Assembly (NCBI GenBank): GCA_003818205.1
Contig: RPRQ01000012.1
Location: 26,916-90,915, forward strand
DNA length: 64,000 nucleotides
Origin: Bacteroidales bacterium
Lineage (GTDB): Bacteria; Bacteroidota; Bacteroidia; Bacteroidales; Tenuifilaceae
Reading direction: 5' to 3'
Shown: positions 1 through 9,026 of the stretch, in pieces
How the letters are laid out: every line of letters begins with the position of its first letter
How positions within the stretch are numbered: position 1 is the stretch's first letter
The notes under the pieces: model-generated
Told to the model about the DNA's origin: nothing
The model's input: only the letters and a program-made list of their open reading frames with translations
Database searches by the model: none
Position numbers and translations under genes: made by a program

Positions 1-90
1 AATAAGTTTGAGCATGCCGTTTTCAATAAGAACAAGCTTGTGAAAACTCTAAATAAAGAAGGTTCAACCTTAAAGAAAGGGGTCGAATAA
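1..90 (+). CDS. nuoI: NADH-quinone oxidoreductase subunit I, C-terminal end (partial)
   Basis: The first 90 bases are open in frame 1 and encode a 29-residue lysine-rich tail ending in TAA. That stop overlaps the nuoJ start by one base (TAATG), which is typical of translational coupling inside a nuo operon. The call rests on position only: nuoI is the usual gene immediately before nuoJ. No iron-sulphur motif lies in the visible part. The gene starts outside the window. Confidence 0.6.
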   Translation, partial: NKFEHAVFNKNKLVKTLNKEGSTLKKGVE

Positions 91-611
91 TGGAAATCAC
101 AGTAAACCACTTAATGTTTGGCCTGTTTGCGGCTATGATTATGGTCTTCTCGATTCTTACAGTTACAACTCGTAGAATATTGAGAGCTGCTACCTTTCTA
201 CTCCTAGTATTAGTTGCTACCGCAGGGCTATACTTTATGCTTAACTATCAGTTCATGGCAGGGGTTCAGCTTACGCTATATGCTGGGGGTATTGTTGTTC
301 TAATTATCTTCTCGATATTACTAACTAGCCATATCAGTCAGAAATTTGAACCGGTAGGTTGGAAAAAAGCATATTTTTCGGCTCTTGCCTCAATTGCTGG
401 TGCAATTCTATGTATTACTACCATTCTTCAGCACAAATTTCAAGCAACCACAGAGGCTGCTAAGGAGATTGATATGAAGTTAATTGGTAATAGTATGCTC
501 AGCACCGATAGGGATGGCTATGCTTTACCATTCGAGGTAATCAGTGTTCTATTGTTAGCCGCAATGATTGGGGCTATTGTTGTTGCTAAACGTAAGAAAT
601 TAAAAGAATAA
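90..611 (+). CDS. nuoJ: NADH-quinone oxidoreductase subunit J
   Basis: This 173-residue protein has about five hydrophobic segments and a short basic tail ending in KRKKLKE. Length, hydrophobicity and position fit NuoJ, a membrane subunit of complex I that contributes to the proton path. The glycine-rich TM3 segment YAGGIVVLIIFSILL is typical of the family. It follows the nuoI tail with a TAATG overlap and is followed three bases later by nuoK, so these genes are co-transcribed. Nothing looks degraded. Confidence 0.93.
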   Translation: MEITVNHLMFGLFAAMIMVFSILTVTTRRILRAATFLLLVLVATAGLYFMLNYQFMAGVQLTLYAGGIVVLIIFSILLTSHISQKFEPVGWKKAYFSALASIAGAILCITTILQHKFQATTEAAKEIDMKLIGNSMLSTDRDGYALPFEVISVLLLAAMIGAIVVAKRKKLKE

Positions 612-614
612 GCT

Positions 615-935
615 ATGCTAAACGCAGGTATACCAATGGAGGCCTTTTTAGTGGTAAGCACGCTGATGTTTTTTGCGGGTGTTTACGGTTTCCTCACACG
701 TCGGAATTTGATAACGATACTGATGTCGGTGGAGCTAATTCTGAACTCGGTGAATATTAACTTTTTAGTATTCAATCGGTTTCTCTATCCCGATAAACTT
801 CAGGGTCATTTCTTCTCGCTATTTATTATAGCGATTGCTGCAGCCGAAGCTGCCGTTGCCATTGCGATTATTATTAATATTTACAGACACTTCAACACGA
901 TTAACGTTGAGGATGTCGATAAGATGAGATATTAA
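615..935 (+). CDS. nuoK: NADH-quinone oxidoreductase subunit K
   Basis: This 106-residue protein has three transmembrane helices. The two buried glutamates expected for NuoK are visible, in MSVELILNSVN (TM2) and AIAAAEAAVAIAI (TM3). In complex I these lie on the membrane-arm proton path. The family is usually about 100 residues; an internal Met at residue 8 (MEAFL) is an alternative start that would give 99. It sits between nuoJ and nuoL. Confidence 0.95.
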   Translation: MLNAGIPMEAFLVVSTLMFFAGVYGFLTRRNLITILMSVELILNSVNINFLVFNRFLYPDKLQGHFFSLFIIAIAAAEAAVAIAIIINIYRHFNTINVEDVDKMRY

Positions 936-962
936 AATCTGTCATCTCCAAATACTTAAACT

Positions 963-2885
963 ATGTCAGGTTTTCAGTACGCCGTATTAATTCCGATAAT
1001 TCCCTTTCTAATGTTCCTATTAATAGGACTAGTTGGGCATAAAATGAAACCTGCTTTGGCTGGTTTAATCGGTACAACAGGTTTGTTTATATCGACCGTT
1101 CTCTCGTATATTACCGCTTACCAATACTTTTTTGTATCGGGTAAGGTTGACGGGGTATATCAAAAAATAATTGCTTTCAACACGGTTTGGCTACAGCTAA
1201 CCGATAAGCTGCACATCGATATGGGAGTAATGATTGACCCCATATCAGTGATGATGCTAATTGTTGTAACCACAGTTTCCTTGATGGTGCATATCTACAG
1301 CAACGGATATATGAAAGGAGAACGTGGATTCCAACGTTTCTTCGCATTCCTTGGCCTGTTCAGCTTCTCGATGCTTGGTTTAGTTTTAGCAACCAATATC
1401 TTCCAAATGTATATCTTCTGGGAGTTAGTGGGAGTTTCATCGTTCTTGCTAATCAGCTTTTACTACGATAAACCGAGTGCCGTTGCTGCAGGAAAAAAGG
1501 CATTCATCGTTACCCGTTTTGCTGACCTTGGTTTTTTGATTGGTATTCTATTGCTATCATACTTCACCCAAACATTTGATTTTGTAACGTTAACAAGCCC
1601 TGGATGTCCTGCTATTGCTCAAGCAGCAGGTGTTACTTTTATGGGGGCTTCAGTTGTTACAATAGCTCTTGTGCTGATGTTTATGGGAGGTGCTGGTAAA
1701 TCGGCGATGTTCCCGCTACATATTTGGCTACCCGATGCCATGGAGGGTCCAACCCCTGTTTCAGCTCTTATTCACGCTGCAACCATGGTTGTTGCTGGTG
1801 TTTTTCTAGTCGCTCGACTATTCCCAATATTTGCATTAACATCTCCTGATGCTTTAACCATTGTTGCGTATGTAGGAGGTTTTACTTCACTGTTTGCAGC
1901 TGTTATAGCATGTACTCAGAATGATATTAAACGAGTTTTAGCTTACTCAACCATATCGCAGATTGGTTATATGATGCTTGCCCTCGGCGTTTCAGGTTAT
2001 GGTGGTCATGATGGTCTTGGTTTTATGGCAGGAAACTTCCACCTGTTCACACACGCGATGTTTAAAGCGTTACTATTCCTTGGTGCTGGTTCAATAATCC
2101 ATGCTGTTCATAGCAACCTGATGACCGAGATGGGGGGTTTGAGAAAATATCTACCTATAACCCACATTACTTTCCTTATTGCCTGTTTAACCATTGCTGG
2201 TGTTCCATTCCTTTCAGGTTTCTTTAGCAAGGATGAGATTTTAACTGCCGCATATCATCACGATAAGATTTTATTCTTTGTAGAGTATGCAGTTGCTGGT
2301 TTAACAGCATTCTATATGTTCCGTTTATACTTCAATGTTTTCTGGGGAGAGGATAGACATTATCATCATACACCTCATGAGTCTCCACTAATCATGACTT
2401 TGCCATTGATGTTCCTTGCTTTTGCATCGATATTTGCAGGATATATTCCATTTAGCGAGTTAGTAACATCTGATGGAGCAGCATTTGAGGCACATATTGA
2501 AATGCCGATTGCAGCAGCATCTGTAGGAATTGGTCTTCTAGGAATATTTGTTGCTTGGTTCATGTATATGAAACCTAAGGATGCTCCTGCCAAGATGGCC
2601 ACAATGTTTAAGCATGTCTATAAATGGTCGTACAATAAGTTTTATATGGACGAGGTTTACCTTTTTGTTACCAAAAAGATAATCTTTAATTATATCTCAA
2701 AACCGGTTGCTTGGTTCGATAGGCATGTAGTTGATGCTACCATGAACGGATTTGCTTGGGCAACTAACTATGCATCATATCATATTAGAGAGTTACAATC
2801 AGGTCAGCTTCAGAAATATGCTTTTGTATTTATTTCTGGCGTGCTAGTTTTGGTTCTTTCGTTCGTGTATTTTTTCATGAACTAG
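963..2885 (+). CDS. nuoL: NADH-quinone oxidoreductase subunit L
   Basis: This 640-residue polytopic protein is the distal antiporter-like proton-pumping subunit of complex I. It carries the proton-antiporter domain (roughly residues 75-430), with WELVGVSSFLLI, the HAATMV segment and the KRVLAYSTISQIGYM motif. A C-terminal extension with a long amphipathic stretch and a final anchor helix follows, as in NuoL. The start is 27 bases after nuoK. The next gene, nuoM, is 344 bases away, much further than elsewhere in this operon, because repeat DNA fills the gap. Confidence 0.95.
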   Translation: MSGFQYAVLIPIIPFLMFLLIGLVGHKMKPALAGLIGTTGLFISTVLSYITAYQYFFVSGKVDGVYQKIIAFNTVWLQLTDKLHIDMGVMIDPISVMMLIVVTTVSLMVHIYSNGYMKGERGFQRFFAFLGLFSFSMLGLVLATNIFQMYIFWELVGVSSFLLISFYYDKPSAVAAGKKAFIVTRFADLGFLIGILLLSYFTQTFDFVTLTSPGCPAIAQAAGVTFMGASVVTIALVLMFMGGAGKSAMFPLHIWLPDAMEGPTPVSALIHAATMVVAGVFLVARLFPIFALTSPDALTIVAYVGGFTSLFAAVIACTQNDIKRVLAYSTISQIGYMMLALGVSGYGGHDGLGFMAGNFHLFTHAMFKALLFLGAGSIIHAVHSNLMTEMGGLRKYLPITHITFLIACLTIAGVPFLSGFFSKDEILTAAYHHDKILFFVEYAVAGLTAFYMFRLYFNVFWGEDRHYHHTPHESPLIMTLPLMFLAFASIFAGYIPFSELVTSDGAAFEAHIEMPIAAASVGIGLLGIFVAWFMYMKPKDAPAKMATMFKHVYKWSYNKFYMDEVYLFVTKKIIFNYISKPVAWFDRHVVDATMNGFAWATNYASYHIRELQSGQLQKYAFVFISGVLVLVLSFVYFFMN

Positions 2886-3229
2886 GTTGTGGGAGGGAAG
2901 ATGGAAGAATGGAATGTGGGAAGGATGGAATACTGGAAGAGGTGCAGGTAGGGGATTGGAAGAATGGAATGATGGAATAGTGGAAGAGCGGCAACAAGGG
3001 ATTATGAATAATACGGAGTGTAATATTGTAAGAATATAAATGCTAAGGATTCTTTTCTATTACCAAAAAAATGAAGAGTTTGTTTTATAATAAATAAAAA
3101 TGAAAAGAAATAGGAATGTTAGTTCGAATAAAAGGAATGAAACGAGGACGTTTGCTCTTGGGTCTTCCATTATTCCAACATTCCATTATTCCTTTTTTCA
3201 CTTAATTAACCGATTTTAACAGCATAACC
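2886..3229. repeat. TGGAA-type purine-rich repeat block between nuoL and nuoM
   Basis: The spacer has no credible ORF. Bases about 2895-2995 are a purine-rich strand of imperfect units around GGAAGAATGGAAT. Bases about 3161-3193 carry the complementary pyrimidine version (TCTTCCATTATTCCAACATT), so the two ends can pair across about 170 bases. The same motif recurs inside the element at 8341-8478. It looks like an inserted repetitive element inside the nuo operon. Whether it affects nuoMN expression cannot be told from sequence. Confidence 0.75.
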
Positions 3230-4735
3230 ATGGGTATACTATCATTTCTGGTATTAATACCAACGATTACGATAATCGCGATACTGTTTACCAACGACAA
3301 GAAACAGGCTCGGCTTGTATCAGCAATTGGTACGGGTATTCAGCTAGTACTCGCAGGAGTTCTTGTTTGGATGTATCTTACGGAACGTTCTGCAGGTAAT
3401 ACTGCTGCAATGCTTTTTACGCAGGATTTCATGTGGTATCCAAACCTTAATATTCACTATGCAGTGGGTGTTGATGGAATATCAGTGGCGATGATAGCAC
3501 TTACTGCTGTTGTTCTTTTTGCTGGGATATTCGCATCGTGGGAGGTTGAATTTCTAAATAGAGAGTTTTTCATTTCGCTTATCTTATTATCAGGTGGGGT
3601 ATTCGGATTCTTTATCTCTCTCGATTTGTTTACCATGTTCCTGTTTTACGAACTTGCGGTTATTCCGATGTACCTGCTGATTGGTATTTGGGGTACAGGT
3701 CCTAAAGAGTATTCGGCAATGAAGTTGACCCTAATGCTTATGGGCGGTTCAGCGCTGCTTCTAGTAGGATTACTTGGTATCTATATGAACTCAGCTCCTG
3801 CTGGTCAGCCATTAACTTTCAATCTACTCGAAATTGCTAAAGTAACTATACCCATTGAGGCACAACGACTATTCTTTCCATTAACATTTGTTGGCTTTGG
3901 AGTTCTTGGTGCGTTATTTCCACTACACACTTGGTCGCCTGATGGTCATGCCTCTGCGCCAACCGCGGTTTCGATGCTACACGCGGGTGTGTTGATGAAA
4001 CTTGGAGGTTACGGCTGCTTTAGAGTTGCCATGTACCTAATGCCTGAAGCCGCACATGAAATGGCTTGGATATTTATCATTTTAACCACCATCAGCGTTG
4101 TTTATGGTGCTTATGGTGCAATCGTGCAGAAAGACCTTAAATATATCAATGCTTATTCTTCAGTTAGTCACTGCGGACTTGTAATCTTCGCTTTGCTGAT
4201 GATGAATAAAACATCAATGGACGGTGCAATTCTACAGATGATTTCACACGGTTTGATGACAGCCCTTTTCTTTGCTTTAATCGGCATGATTTACGGACGT
4301 ACTCATACTCGAAATATCTACGAAATGGGCGGCTTGATGAAAGTTATTCCTTTTCTATCGGTTGTTTATGTAATTGCTGGTCTTGCATCACTTGGTCTTC
4401 CTGGTTTAAGCGGATTCGTTGCCGAGATGACCGTATTTGTTGGTGCGTTCCAACACGCTGATACTTTCCATAGAGTTGCCACAATTATTGTAACAACATC
4501 AATCGTTGTTACTGCTGTATATATTCTAAGAGTTGTCGGAATTCTACTTCTTGGTCCGATAAAGAACGAGGAGTTCAATCATTTTAAGGATGCTAAATGG
4601 TTTGAGAAACTTTCAACCATTACACTTTTAGTAATGATTGCAGCAATTGGTTTGGCTCCACTTTGGCTATCGAATATGATTCAGCATAGCCTTATTCCAA
4701 TTATTCAAAAATTAGCTGTAACAACAGGGATTTAA
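3230..4735 (+). CDS. nuoM: NADH-quinone oxidoreductase subunit M
   Basis: This 501-residue polytopic antiporter-like subunit of complex I has the expected motifs. FLFYELAVIPMYLLIG contains the TM5 glutamate. FPLHTWSPDGHASAPTAVSMLHAGVLMKLGGYG is the family core, and KDLKYINAYSSVSHCG also fits. Length matches the family. It is separated from nuoL by a 344-base repeat block and is followed after 12 bases by nuoN. Confidence 0.95.
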   Translation: MGILSFLVLIPTITIIAILFTNDKKQARLVSAIGTGIQLVLAGVLVWMYLTERSAGNTAAMLFTQDFMWYPNLNIHYAVGVDGISVAMIALTAVVLFAGIFASWEVEFLNREFFISLILLSGGVFGFFISLDLFTMFLFYELAVIPMYLLIGIWGTGPKEYSAMKLTLMLMGGSALLLVGLLGIYMNSAPAGQPLTFNLLEIAKVTIPIEAQRLFFPLTFVGFGVLGALFPLHTWSPDGHASAPTAVSMLHAGVLMKLGGYGCFRVAMYLMPEAAHEMAWIFIILTTISVVYGAYGAIVQKDLKYINAYSSVSHCGLVIFALLMMNKTSMDGAILQMISHGLMTALFFALIGMIYGRTHTRNIYEMGGLMKVIPFLSVVYVIAGLASLGLPGLSGFVAEMTVFVGAFQHADTFHRVATIIVTTSIVVTAVYILRVVGILLLGPIKNEEFNHFKDAKWFEKLSTITLLVMIAAIGLAPLWLSNMIQHSLIPIIQKLAVTTGI

Positions 4736-4747
4736 TCTATTGATACT

Positions 4748-6169
4748 ATGAACTTGAATAGTTTTCTTTTAATGCGCCACGAGATTGTTCTAATAGCCGT
4801 TGCGCTTATTATACTGATAGCCGAGATATTCACCTCGGACCAGAACAAAGGACGTATCCGTGGACTGGCTATTATCCTATTTGCCCTGAATACCATCATT
4901 GGATTTTTTCCTGCTGAAACAGGAACTCTTTTTGGTGGGATGTTTACCACAATTCCTTTGCATATCGTTGTTAAGAACATTTTAAACATCGGTACGCTGA
5001 TTGTGCTCATCCAATCGAATGCATGGCTTAAAACCGAAGAGAATAGCGATAAATTCCCCGAGTTTTACGTTCTGTTGATATCAACCCTTGTGGGGATGTT
5101 CTTTATGATTTCGGCAGGCGATTTCTTGATGTTCTATTTAGGCTTAGAACTTGCAACAATTCCTTTAGCAGCACTAGTTGCTTACGACCGTTTCCGCAGT
5201 CAATCTGCCGAGGGCGGTATTAAGCTGATTCTATCATCAGCATTCTCATCAGGAATAATGCTTTACGGTATTTCCATGATTTATGGTATGTACGGCAGCA
5301 TCTATTTCGATATGCTTAGCCCTGCAATGGCCATGAATAGCTTAACAATCCTTGCATTTATATTCTTCTTTGCAGGAATGGCCTTTAAAATCTCGTTGGT
5401 ACCATTCCATCTATGGGCAGCCGATGTTTACGAGGGTGCTCCTGTAAATGTAACCTCATACCTTTCGGTAATATCAAAGGGAGCAGCAGTATTTATTCTT
5501 ACTGTTATCCTTTTCAAGGTATTCCCAACCATATCTGATTTATGGCAAAAAGTTGTATGGGTTATTGCGGTAATGACCATGACCATTGGTAACCTATTCG
5601 CCATTCGTCAACAGAACTTGAAACGATTCATTGCATTTTCGAGTATCTCACAGGCAGGTTTCTTCCTATTAGGTGTGATTGGTGGAAATGAGATGGGTAT
5701 GACGGCCATCGTTTACTACATGTTGGTATACATCTTCTCAAACCTTGGTGTTTTTGGTGTAATTGCAATTATATCGAACAAATCGGGTAAGGAGAATATG
5801 GACGACTACAATGGTCTTTACCATACCAACCCGATGCTCAGCTTAACCATGATGCTTGCATTGTTCTCGTTGGCAGGTATTCCTCCCGTTGCTGGTTTCT
5901 TTGGTAAATTCTTCCTCTTCACCGCAGCAGCGCAGAAAGGTTTCTATATCCTTGTATTAATTGCCACAATCAACACAATCGTATCATTGTATTACTATCT
6001 ACTTATTGTAAAGGCAATGTTTATCAATAAGAGCGAAACCCCAATTCCTTACTTCAAGAGCGATTTTTACACCAAACTTGGTTTAGGTATTTGTATTGCT
6101 GGTCTTGTTATTGTAGGTTTTGCAAGCGGTATCTGGGAGATGATAGCAAAGTTGGCTTTTGGGATGTAA
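4748..6169 (+). CDS. nuoN: NADH-quinone oxidoreductase subunit N
   Basis: This 473-residue antiporter-like subunit completes the membrane arm of complex I. MFYLGLELATIPLAALV carries the conserved TM glutamate, and SLVPFHLWAADVYEGAPVN and QNLKRFIAFSSISQAGF match NuoN. It is the last gene of the operon. A Rho-independent terminator follows about 60 bases after the stop codon. Confidence 0.95.
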   Translation: MNLNSFLLMRHEIVLIAVALIILIAEIFTSDQNKGRIRGLAIILFALNTIIGFFPAETGTLFGGMFTTIPLHIVVKNILNIGTLIVLIQSNAWLKTEENSDKFPEFYVLLISTLVGMFFMISAGDFLMFYLGLELATIPLAALVAYDRFRSQSAEGGIKLILSSAFSSGIMLYGISMIYGMYGSIYFDMLSPAMAMNSLTILAFIFFFAGMAFKISLVPFHLWAADVYEGAPVNVTSYLSVISKGAAVFILTVILFKVFPTISDLWQKVVWVIAVMTMTIGNLFAIRQQNLKRFIAFSSISQAGFFLLGVIGGNEMGMTAIVYYMLVYIFSNLGVFGVIAIISNKSGKENMDDYNGLYHTNPMLSLTMMLALFSLAGIPPVAGFFGKFFLFTAAAQKGFYILVLIATINTIVSLYYYLLIVKAMFINKSETPIPYFKSDFYTKLGLGICIAGLVIVGFASGIWEMIAKLAFGM

Positions 6170-6175
6170 TTTAAA

Positions 6176-6211
6176 AGTTGATAAGCTAATAAGTTGACAA
6201 GTTAATAAGTA
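6176..6211. repeat. Short tandem repeat, about 16-bp period
   Basis: Just after nuoN, AAGTTGATAAGCTAAT and AAGTTGACAAGTTAAT lie back to back, followed by the start of a third unit. The function is unknown. It is short enough to have arisen by slippage. Confidence 0.6.
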
Positions 6212-6231
6212 ATTCTACAAAATAATTCAGG

Positions 6232-6259
6232 GCACAATTCGAAAGGGTTGTGCTTTTTT
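6232..6259 (+). terminator. Rho-independent terminator after nuoN
   Basis: GCACAA at 6232-6237 pairs with TTGTGC at 6248-6253. The hairpin is followed directly by six T residues. It lies about 60 bases beyond the nuoN stop and before the next gene, so it fits as the end of the nuo transcript. Confidence 0.75.
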
Positions 6260-6335
6260 GTTTAATTTAAAACAAATATCATTTTTATCTCCTCAAAAAT
6301 GTTATACTTTGAAGCCCAAAATAAAACGTAAAACT

Positions 6336-7970
6336 ATGAAAAGGTTAGCTTACATACTTAGTATATCAATTACCTTATTTGCAGTAAATATAGGTAATGC
6401 ATGTACTATTATTGTTGCTGGAAAAAAGGCAACGGTAGATGGTTCTGTACTTGTATCACACTCCGATGGTGGAGCCGACTGCCGTTTTAGGGTAATTCCT
6501 CGAATGACATTCCCAAAGGGATCAAAGGCACCTGTTTACTGGGGCATTCAGGATATCAGACCCTCTATGGACAGCCTTGGTAAAATTATTGGGTATATTC
6601 CGCAGGTTGAGCAAACCTACTCATATATCCACTCAGCTCTTCCCCATATTAACGAGTATCAGCTTGCCATTGGTGAGAGCACTCTTAGCCAGCGCGAAGA
6701 GCTAAAGTTCAAATTCGGCGAAGGCGAACAGATAATGACCGTTGAGCAGGCTCAGATTTTTGCTCTACAGCGTTGTAAAACGGCTTTAGAAGCAGTAACG
6801 CTTATTGGTAAATTAATGGAAGAGTATGGTTTTCTCCCTTCATGCGTTGACGAGTCTGAAGCGCTTGCCATTGCTGATGCGAATGAGGTATGGATATTTG
6901 AAGTGTTCGGAGTAGGTGCGTGGAAAAAATCGAGTGGTCAGCCAGGATGCCTTTGGGCAGCTATACGCGTTCCCGACGATCATGTTGCTATGATTCCCAA
7001 TTGGAGCACAATTAAAGAGATTGATACTACTCGCAACGATTGCATGGCTTCGCCAAACTACAAGCAGTTTGCTATCGATAAGGGTTGGTATAACCCTGCT
7101 AAGGGCGAACCTTTTATTTGGCAGAAAGTATATGCCCCAATTGCCCGAGAATGGGCAACAGCAAGATTTTGGCTTTTCTACTCAACATATGCACCTGGGC
7201 TAGCAAAGTATCCTGAGCGTAAAATTAAATCCCCTTTCGATGGAATGAACCCATATGTTCAGTATGTTGAGGAGTTGGATATGTATCCATTCTCTGTTAA
7301 ACCAGTAAATCAGATTTCACATAAGGATATATTTAGCTTTTTTAGATCAACTTTCGAAGGGACAATCTATGATATGACTTCCGATCCTGATTGGTATATT
7401 CCTGGTCCCGATGGTAAAATGGTGCTTAGCCCATTGGCAACTCCATTCCCAACTAGGGAAATGCAAAAACTCCTCGACCTTAACTGGCGTAGAAATGTGG
7501 CTAGAGGAGGTTTTGGGATGGTTGCTCAGCTACGTTCATGGTTGCCTCCAAGTATTGGCGGCATTTACTGGGTTTATCTTGATAATCAGGTTGTTTCACC
7601 ATTCGTTCCTATTTACGCTGGGGTAACCAAGATTAATCCGCTTTATCAAACCTATGATCCTAAAAAATATAGCGATAAATCGGCTCGATGGGCATACGAC
7701 TTTGTCGATAACCTCATGTATTTGAAATGGCAGGATGCCTGGAAGGATGTAAAACCTGTTCGTGATTCACTTGAAAATGCCACATTTATTGAGATGGTTG
7801 ATATTGAGAAGAAAGCGCTAGAATTGCATAAAAAAAACCCCGAAAAGGCCAATCAGCTGCTTACCGAATATGTTTGGAAAAAGATGGATCAAAGTGTAGA
7901 TGCTTATGTACAATTACGCAACCTCCTTTTGATGAAATATACAAACAATAAGCAGGGGATAAATTTTTAA
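6336..7970 (+). CDS. Secreted C69-family dipeptidase
   Basis: This is an Ntn-hydrolase of peptidase family C69 (PepD-like), probably exported to cleave dipeptides. The reading frame is open from 6258, but I chose the ATG at 6336 because it begins a clean signal peptide (MKRLAYILSISITLFAVNIGNA). Cleavage would leave Cys23 as the new N-terminus. In this family the N-terminal Cys is the nucleophile, and CTIIVAGKKATVDGSVLVSH matches the family start. The product is about 544 residues. It stands alone after the nuo terminator, with a MITE-like repeat directly after the stop. Confidence 0.85.
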   Translation: MKRLAYILSISITLFAVNIGNACTIIVAGKKATVDGSVLVSHSDGGADCRFRVIPRMTFPKGSKAPVYWGIQDIRPSMDSLGKIIGYIPQVEQTYSYIHSALPHINEYQLAIGESTLSQREELKFKFGEGEQIMTVEQAQIFALQRCKTALEAVTLIGKLMEEYGFLPSCVDESEALAIADANEVWIFEVFGVGAWKKSSGQPGCLWAAIRVPDDHVAMIPNWSTIKEIDTTRNDCMASPNYKQFAIDKGWYNPAKGEPFIWQKVYAPIAREWATARFWLFYSTYAPGLAKYPERKIKSPFDGMNPYVQYVEELDMYPFSVKPVNQISHKDIFSFFRSTFEGTIYDMTSDPDWYIPGPDGKMVLSPLATPFPTREMQKLLDLNWRRNVARGGFGMVAQLRSWLPPSIGGIYWVYLDNQVVSPFVPIYAGVTKINPLYQTYDPKKYSDKSARWAYDFVDNLMYLKWQDAWKDVKPVRDSLENATFIEMVDIEKKALELHKKNPEKANQLLTEYVWKKMDQSVDAYVQLRNLLLMKYTNNKQGINF

Positions 7971-7972
7971 TA

Positions 7973-8103
7973 TAACGTGAGATCGATATAAGAATGCTTA
8001 TTATATCATTATTTATTAGTGCTTTAATGCCAAAATTTCTCCCATCAAAGCAAAATATTGATAATATAGCATTTAAATTGTTTCTTACGTTGAACTGACG
8101 TTA
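7973..8103. mobile_element. MITE-like element, family B (copy 1, intact, 131 bp)
   Basis: The left end TAACGTGAGATCGATATAAG and the reverse complement of the right end (TAACGTCAGTTCAACGTAAG) match at most positions, so this is a short element with terminal inverted repeats. It begins just after the C69 peptidase stop. A second copy at 8276-8546 is nearly identical except for an insertion. There is no coding potential. The ends begin and finish with TA, which would suit a TA-target transposase, but that is inference. Confidence 0.75.
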
Positions 8104-8123
8104 ATATACGTTGTAAGAAAATC

Positions 8124-8158
8124 AAAAAGGCATGATTCGAATGGATCATGCCTTTTTT
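8124..8158 (+). terminator. Rho-independent terminator
   Basis: GGCATGAT at 8129-8136 pairs with ATCATGCC at 8145-8152. It is flanked by A5 upstream and T6 downstream. It probably ends the C69 peptidase transcript, although a MITE-like element now separates the two. Confidence 0.75.
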
Positions 8159-8275
8159 AATGATTTTTTTAAGCCATAAGAGAAAATAAATATAAAATTA
8201 AAGAGCCAAAAAACATGATCAACTAAAGTTTAAATAGGATATGCTGATTAAGTGTTAAAACGCAGAAATGTAAAG

Positions 8276-8546
8276 TAACGTGAGTTCGATATAAGAATGC
8301 TTATTATATCATTATTTATTAGTGCTTTAATACCAAAATTATGTTTTTGGAAGACTGGAAGACTGGAATATTGGAGTTACTTCTAACTTATTTCTTCCAA
8401 TATTCCATTTTTCCATCATTGGCTACGCCGAACTAGCTGCGCTGAGCTCACTCCGTTCGGTTCGCAAGCTCAGTTCCATTTCTCCAATCAAAGCAAAATA
8501 TTGATAATATAGCATTTAAATTATTTCTTACGTCGAACTGACGTTA
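8276..8546. mobile_element. MITE-like element, family B (copy 2, itself interrupted)
   Basis: The ends TAACGTGAGTTCGATATAAG and reverse-complemented TAACGTCAGTTCGACGTAAG match at 17 of 20 positions. The sequence equals copy 1 (7973-8103) apart from an extra 138 bp at 8341-8478. The whole unit lies within family A copy 1, so insertions are nested three deep. Confidence 0.75.
8341..8478. mobile_element. TGGAA-type repeat inserted within family B copy 2
   Basis: Comparison with the uninterrupted family B copy at 7973-8103 defines this insert. It starts with GGAAGACTGGAAGACTGGAA, has the reverse complement TTCCAATATTCCA further on, and ends in a segment containing CTCCGTTCGGTTCGCAAGCT. It resembles the block between nuoL and nuoM. 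No gene is present. Confidence 0.65.
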
Positions 8547-9026
8547 AAATATTACAACAATTCTTTGCTGTGTAAGCGCAAGCATTCTTTATGTAAAAGC
8601 CTAAAATACGTGCACTTGTTATTCTAATTTTAATCCCGTAGGGATGACATTATGGTAGAAAGTATAGCTGGGAACAGATGAAATGCCGTAGGCATGACAT
8701 TATTCTCTGTTCTATCTACTTTATAATGTCGATCCTATGGAGTTAAAATACTACATTGATACATTTTCTACCATAATTTCACCCCTCTGAGGTTTTTTTT
8801 AATGGTTTCATAAACCTATTTGTGACTTAATCAACAGATCCTAAATATAACTCATCGTTAGCTGGACTGATGTTATAGAATTTGAAGAATGTTATTGTAG
8901 AGGGAAATAGCCTTTAGATTGTTTATATAAAAAAATAACTTTCATCAAAAAAGATGATTTATTTTCATTTTCTCATGAGTACAGTTTACTTTTACATATG
9001 CTCGTTTAATTACAAACCTACTGATA

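Larger units (their letters stand above)
8235..8843. mobile_element. Dispersed hairpin element, family A (copy 1, interrupted by a family B copy)
   Basis: The ends are TAGGATATGCTGATTAAG (left) and, as reverse complement of the right, TAGGATCTGTTGATTAAG, so it has terminal inverted repeats. Removing the inserted 271-bp element at 8276-8546 leaves about 338 bp, which aligns along its whole length with the copy at 10297-10627. Inside are small hairpins such as ATCCCGTAGGGAT and ATGCCGTAGGCAT, plus longer pairing arms (TTATGGTAGAAA with TTTCTACCATAA). I see no ORF. It looks like a non-autonomous mobile element with a strongly folded interior. Confidence 0.78.

Noticed and set aside
2375..2602. 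75-aa minus-strand frame inside nuoL
   Set aside because: It lies wholly within a secure gene on the other strand.
7971..8843. CRISPR array
   Set aside because: The repeats are long, few and carry terminal inverted repeats. There are no equal spacers and no cas genes.
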